From Sva-07 sp031426215 (lineage in GTDB: Bacteria > Actinomycetota > Acidimicrobiia > Acidimicrobiales > Ilumatobacteraceae), in NCBI GenBank assembly GCA_031426215.1, contig JANPKU010000186.1, positions 1 through 8,116 on the forward strand: a stretch of DNA of 8,116 nt, read 5' to 3'. The notes under the pieces are model-generated. The model was not told where the DNA came from. It was given only the letters and a program-made list of their open reading frames with translations, and did not search any database. Made by a program: the position numbers and the translations under genes. Shown piece by piece: positions 6,326 to 8,116 of the stretch; within the stretch, counting starts at the first letter, position 1; the number at the start of each line of letters is the position of its first letter.

Positions 6326-6666
6326 TCCAACGGGTCGATAGCGCCGAGCGCCTTGGCAAGCGCACGAGTCGCAGCCGGCACCTGCGGCCACATGAACGGT
6401 TGAGGCGCCGTGTCCGACGTCCCGAACTCCACGAAGCTGGCGGCCTCGTCGGTTGCTGCAATGATGCGCTCGTCACCGTCACCACTGACGACGATGGAAG
6501 ACCGCAACGCTCCGGTGTCGATCGGTGCCGCTGCTCGAGCGGCACTTGCGAATTTGGCGGCGACGACGGTCAGCGCCACCGATGATGCCCGCTCTGCCGC
6601 GGCTGCCGACCCGGCGAGGTCGGCGGCCAGCTTGTTGACTTCGGACATGTCGAAGTCGACGCTCAC
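6322..6666 (-). CDS. HK97 gp10-like head-tail / tail completion protein
   Basis: The 114-aa product carries the hallmark of the HK97 gp10-like family: an Ala-rich N-terminal helix (~10-47), APIDTGALRSSI (47-58), and SFVEFGTSDTAPQPFMWP (77-94), followed by a C-terminal helix. Members lie in the head-tail connector region and act in joining or finishing the tail. It begins at GTG seven bases after the stop of the 111-aa gene; no good Shine-Dalgarno sequence is seen, so it probably depends on translation of its neighbour. Unusually, it lies downstream of the tail terminator gene, whereas in many phages the gp10-like gene comes before it. Its stop codon is interleaved with that of the plus-strand lipoprotein gene. 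Confidence 0.85.
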   Translation of the reverse strand: MSVDFDMSEVNKLAADLAGSAAAAERASSVALTVVAAKFASAARAAAPIDTGALRSSIVVSGDGDERIIAATDEAASFVEFGTSDTAPQPFMWPQVPAATRALAKALGAIDPLD

Positions 6667-6673
6667 GGAACGG

Positions 6674-7009
6674 TCAGCCAGCCCTGAATGCGGCGACAGT
6701 GACCGAAGTGACCGCCGAGTACGTCACATCGACGAGGCTGTTGGACGGATTGCGAAACGGTGCGGGAATCGGACCGATCACCGTGGTCGCACCCGCTGCC
6801 ACCGCGACAGCGATGTCAGGGACGGCCAGGCCGAACTCGTCGTTCCCGGGTCGCACCACCGTGACCGTCTTCGACGAGGCGTCGGAGTTGCGGACCACGA
6901 GGTACGTGGTGGCATCCTGCGTGGCGATCGTGTCGCCACCACCTGACGCGGCCACGAGGTTGAGTGCGGTGCCGGTGACCTGTGCTTGTTGAACAGTGAT
7001 TGCAGCCAT
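6674..7009 (-). CDS. Unknown all-beta phage structural-type protein (111 aa)
   Basis: This protein has no assigned function that I can support. It is Val/Ala/Thr-rich and looks all-beta: ALNLVAAS (15-22), TTYLVVRNSD (34-43), KTVTVVRPG (47-55), AVAVAAGATTVIGPIP (67-82) and a Tyr-containing final strand VDVTYSAVTSVTVAA (93-107). The pattern, with an asymmetric PGNDEFGLAVPD loop (54-65) and a conserved-looking final strand, recalls small virion or decoration-like proteins annotated as hypothetical in actinophages. AAAGGA (7018-7023) eight bases before the ATG is a good ribosome site. It follows the tail terminator by a 27-nt gap, the longest between adjacent minus-strand genes apart from the lipoprotein insertion. 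A head or neck decoration role is a guess from fold style and position. Confidence 0.7.
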   Translation of the reverse strand: MAAITVQQAQVTGTALNLVAASGGGDTIATQDATTYLVVRNSDASSKTVTVVRPGNDEFGLAVPDIAVAVAAGATTVIGPIPAPFRNPSNSLVDVTYSAVTSVTVAAFRAG

Positions 7010-7036
7010 GTTGGCCGTCCTTTCAGTGAGGGATGA

Positions 7037-7447
7037 TCATGCGGTGCCGACGTCGAAGCGGTCCGGCGCGTAATGGTTAGGCGGACTGACGTCGTCGTCC
7101 CTGATGATCGACGCTGATGCCGTCGGGAAGTCGAGCCAGATCACCTTGCGGCCATCGGCCAACACCGCCGGCACGGCGACGTTGAACAGTGAGCGCACAC
7201 GGTCAACTAGCCAGCGCACCTGGCGAGGGTCGGTGCTCACGCTGGTGACCTGGAACGTCGGTGCAGCGTCCGAACGGGGATCTTCGAGCGAACCCTCCAC
7301 GATGCCGCCAGCGATCGAGTAGACGACTACGTAGCCGGCGCCGGCCGGCGTCGAAACGGGAGCGACACCGTCGCCGACCGAAAGGCCGCCAGCGGTGAGG
7401 GTGTCGATCACCCAGTCGATGAACACGCGCTCCGAGTGGATCGTCAC
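7037..7447 (-). CDS. Tail terminator protein
   Basis: The 136-aa sequence fits small tail terminators, which cap the finished tube and join it to the head. An N-terminal helix (FIDWVIDTL, 9-17) is followed by a strand with GYVVVYSIAGG (38-48), then EGSLEDPRSDAAPTFQVTSV (51-70) and a second helix RQVRWLVDRVRSLF (75-88). The order VYSIxGG, GSLxDPRxDA, FQVTSV, QVRWLxDRVR is one I associate with actinophage terminators. The gene starts at GTG, overlapping the stop of the 93-aa gene as GTGA. The short C-terminal part (~105-136) is variable in look. Position in the head-tail block agrees, although the tail tube gene is not immediately next as is usual. Confidence 0.78.
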   Translation of the reverse strand: MTIHSERVFIDWVIDTLTAGGLSVGDGVAPVSTPAGAGYVVVYSIAGGIVEGSLEDPRSDAAPTFQVTSVSTDPRQVRWLVDRVRSLFNVAVPAVLADGRKVIWLDFPTASASIIRDDDVSPPNHYAPDRFDVGTA

Positions 7448-7725
7448 AGCGACGGCTGCGGTGGAATTTCGATGACGACCGGGTGGGTCAACGACCGGCC
7501 GTCTTGGTCGTACATCCGTTTCCCGTCCTCACCGCGCTCGAAGACGCTGAGGATGACCTGCGTTCTCGTCACGACAATTCCCTCCTTGATGTCGGCCGAT
7601 ACCAACCCCTGGGCATCGAGCAACGGAACGATCGCTTCCTTCATTTCGGCGTGGTTGTTCCACATGTAAGTGCTGATTGTCAGCGACGCGTGGCGGTCAA
7701 ACAGGTCGGCGGCAGTGGTAGTCAT
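7444..7725 (-). CDS. Unknown phage protein between connector and tail terminator genes (93 aa)
   Basis: I do not recognise this protein. It is mildly acidic, with an N-terminal helix-rich half (1-45) and a beta-like second half including TRTQVILSVFERGEDGKRMY (53-72), and ends in a Pro-rich VIEIPPQPSL. No Cys, signal peptide or membrane segment is present. Both ends overlap neighbours by four bases (ATGA at 7725-7722 and GTGA at 7447-7444), so it is surely translated as part of the operon. Its location suggests a role in the head-tail junction or in assembly, but the sequence alone does not show one. Confidence 0.7.
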   Translation of the reverse strand: MTTTAADLFDRHASLTISTYMWNNHAEMKEAIVPLLDAQGLVSADIKEGIVVTRTQVILSVFERGEDGKRMYDQDGRSLTHPVVIEIPPQPSL

Positions 7726-8116
7726 GTGACGGCCTCGCAGGCGTAGCTCTTGTGAATCGTGAACGTTGATCGGGGCACCGCTGTAACCCGATACTCGACG
7801 CCGATCACGTCGGGGTCCGCTGAGACGGTCAGGGTAATGACGTCATCGATCTTGATGCCGGTGACGTCGTGCGGGAACACGGCAATGAAGCGGGCGATCG
7901 ACACCTGCTGCTCACCGAACAGCACCTCCGACTCCTGCGGCGTCGGCTGACGCAGACGACATGGCCCGGTGTGGACGACCGTCCCGGCAGACGGCACGAG
8001 AACTCCGGTGATCGCATTGAACGTCGGGGAGCCTCCTGGGCGCGTGACGACTGCGGTGTCGAGCATCAGATTGGCGGCGGCACGACGGCCGCGCTCAACG
8101 GCGGTCAGAACACTCA
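7722..8116 (-). CDS. Head-tail connector protein, DUF6093-like (start codon one base outside the window)
   Basis: The frame is open from the right edge. The first complete codons read SVLTAVERGRRAAANLMLDT, preceded by xTG whose first base lies just outside the window. That is almost certainly the start, giving 131 aa. An internal ATG at 8066 would wrongly drop the N-terminal helix. The pattern of a short basic helix (ERGRRAAANLM), TAVVTRPGG, a THTGPCRLRQPT-like segment (here VVHTGPCRLRQPTPQESE) and RFIAVFPHDVTGIKIDDVIT matches DUF6093-type proteins found in actinophage head-tail regions, thought to act as head closure or stopper components. It ends VTAVPRSTFTIHKSYACEAVT and overlaps the next gene as ATGA. 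The upstream ribosome site and genes cannot be seen. Confidence 0.75.
   Translation of the reverse strand, partial: SVLTAVERGRRAAANLMLDTAVVTRPGGSPTFNAITGVLVPSAGTVVHTGPCRLRQPTPQESEVLFGEQQVSIARFIAVFPHDVTGIKIDDVITLTVSADPDVIGVEYRVTAVPRSTFTIHKSYACEAVT

Noticed and set aside
6300..6400. Possible intrinsic terminator between the two convergent genes
   Set aside because: GC-rich short inverted bits exist around 6339-6362, but none has a T tract and there is no intergenic space, so no terminator is called.
8064..8066. ATG at 8066 as the start of the connector gene
   Set aside because: The frame continues upstream with a plausible N-terminal helix to an xTG codon at the edge; starting at 8066 would cut off a typical family N-terminus.
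1..8116. tRNA genes, CRISPR arrays, insertion sequences, att sites
   Set aside because: No cloverleaf, regularly spaced repeats, transposase motif or integrase with matching repeat was found on either strand.

Overview
This window is the head-tail joining and tail module of a long-tailed (siphovirus-type) phage or prophage. The DNA is GC-rich with strongly GC-biased third codon positions. The tail tube protein, the frameshifted chaperone pair with its Cys-rich C-terminal part, the small head-tail protein set and the minor tail protein all have the style seen in phages of Actinomycetota. The host genus cannot be read from the sequence. No integrase, lysis, replication or host gene is visible, so free phage versus prophage is undecided.

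Layout. All genes but one lie on the minus strand and read from high to low coordinates, tightly packed with 1-22 nt overlaps or short gaps. In transcription order they are: DUF6093-like head-tail connector (8116-7722, missing only its first base); unknown 93-aa protein (7725-7444); tail terminator (7447-7037); 111-aa all-beta protein (7009-6674); HK97 gp10-like protein (6666-6322); 63-aa unknown (5978-5787); major tail tube protein (5790-5326); tail assembly chaperone G (5326-4730) and its -1 frameshift extension (to 4425); 887-aa tape measure protein (4422-1759); distal tail protein (1762-926); and a minor tail protein (935 to the left edge) that appears to stop just outside the window. Together they join the filled head to the tail, polymerise the tube around the tape measure with chaperone help, and build the tail tip.

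The exception is a plus-strand gene (5990-6325) for a small secreted lipoprotein. It sits between the gp10-like gene and the 63-aa/tail tube genes. Its stop codon shares one CTAG with the stop of the convergent gp10-like gene, and its start is about 11 nt from the start of the divergent 63-aa gene. This is the layout of a moron, an independently expressed accessory gene. A surface lipoprotein inside a tail operon suggests lysogenic conversion or superinfection exclusion; that role is inferred.

The second notable element is a complete programmed -1 frameshift signal in the chaperone gene: a C CCA AAA heptamer (4829-4835) in the right frame, followed 8 nt later by a nested two-stem RNA structure. 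The predicted product is a 300-aa fusion ending in a CxxC...CxxC domain. No stretch over 300 bases lacks a gene. No tRNA, rRNA, CRISPR array, insertion sequence or convincing intrinsic terminator was found.
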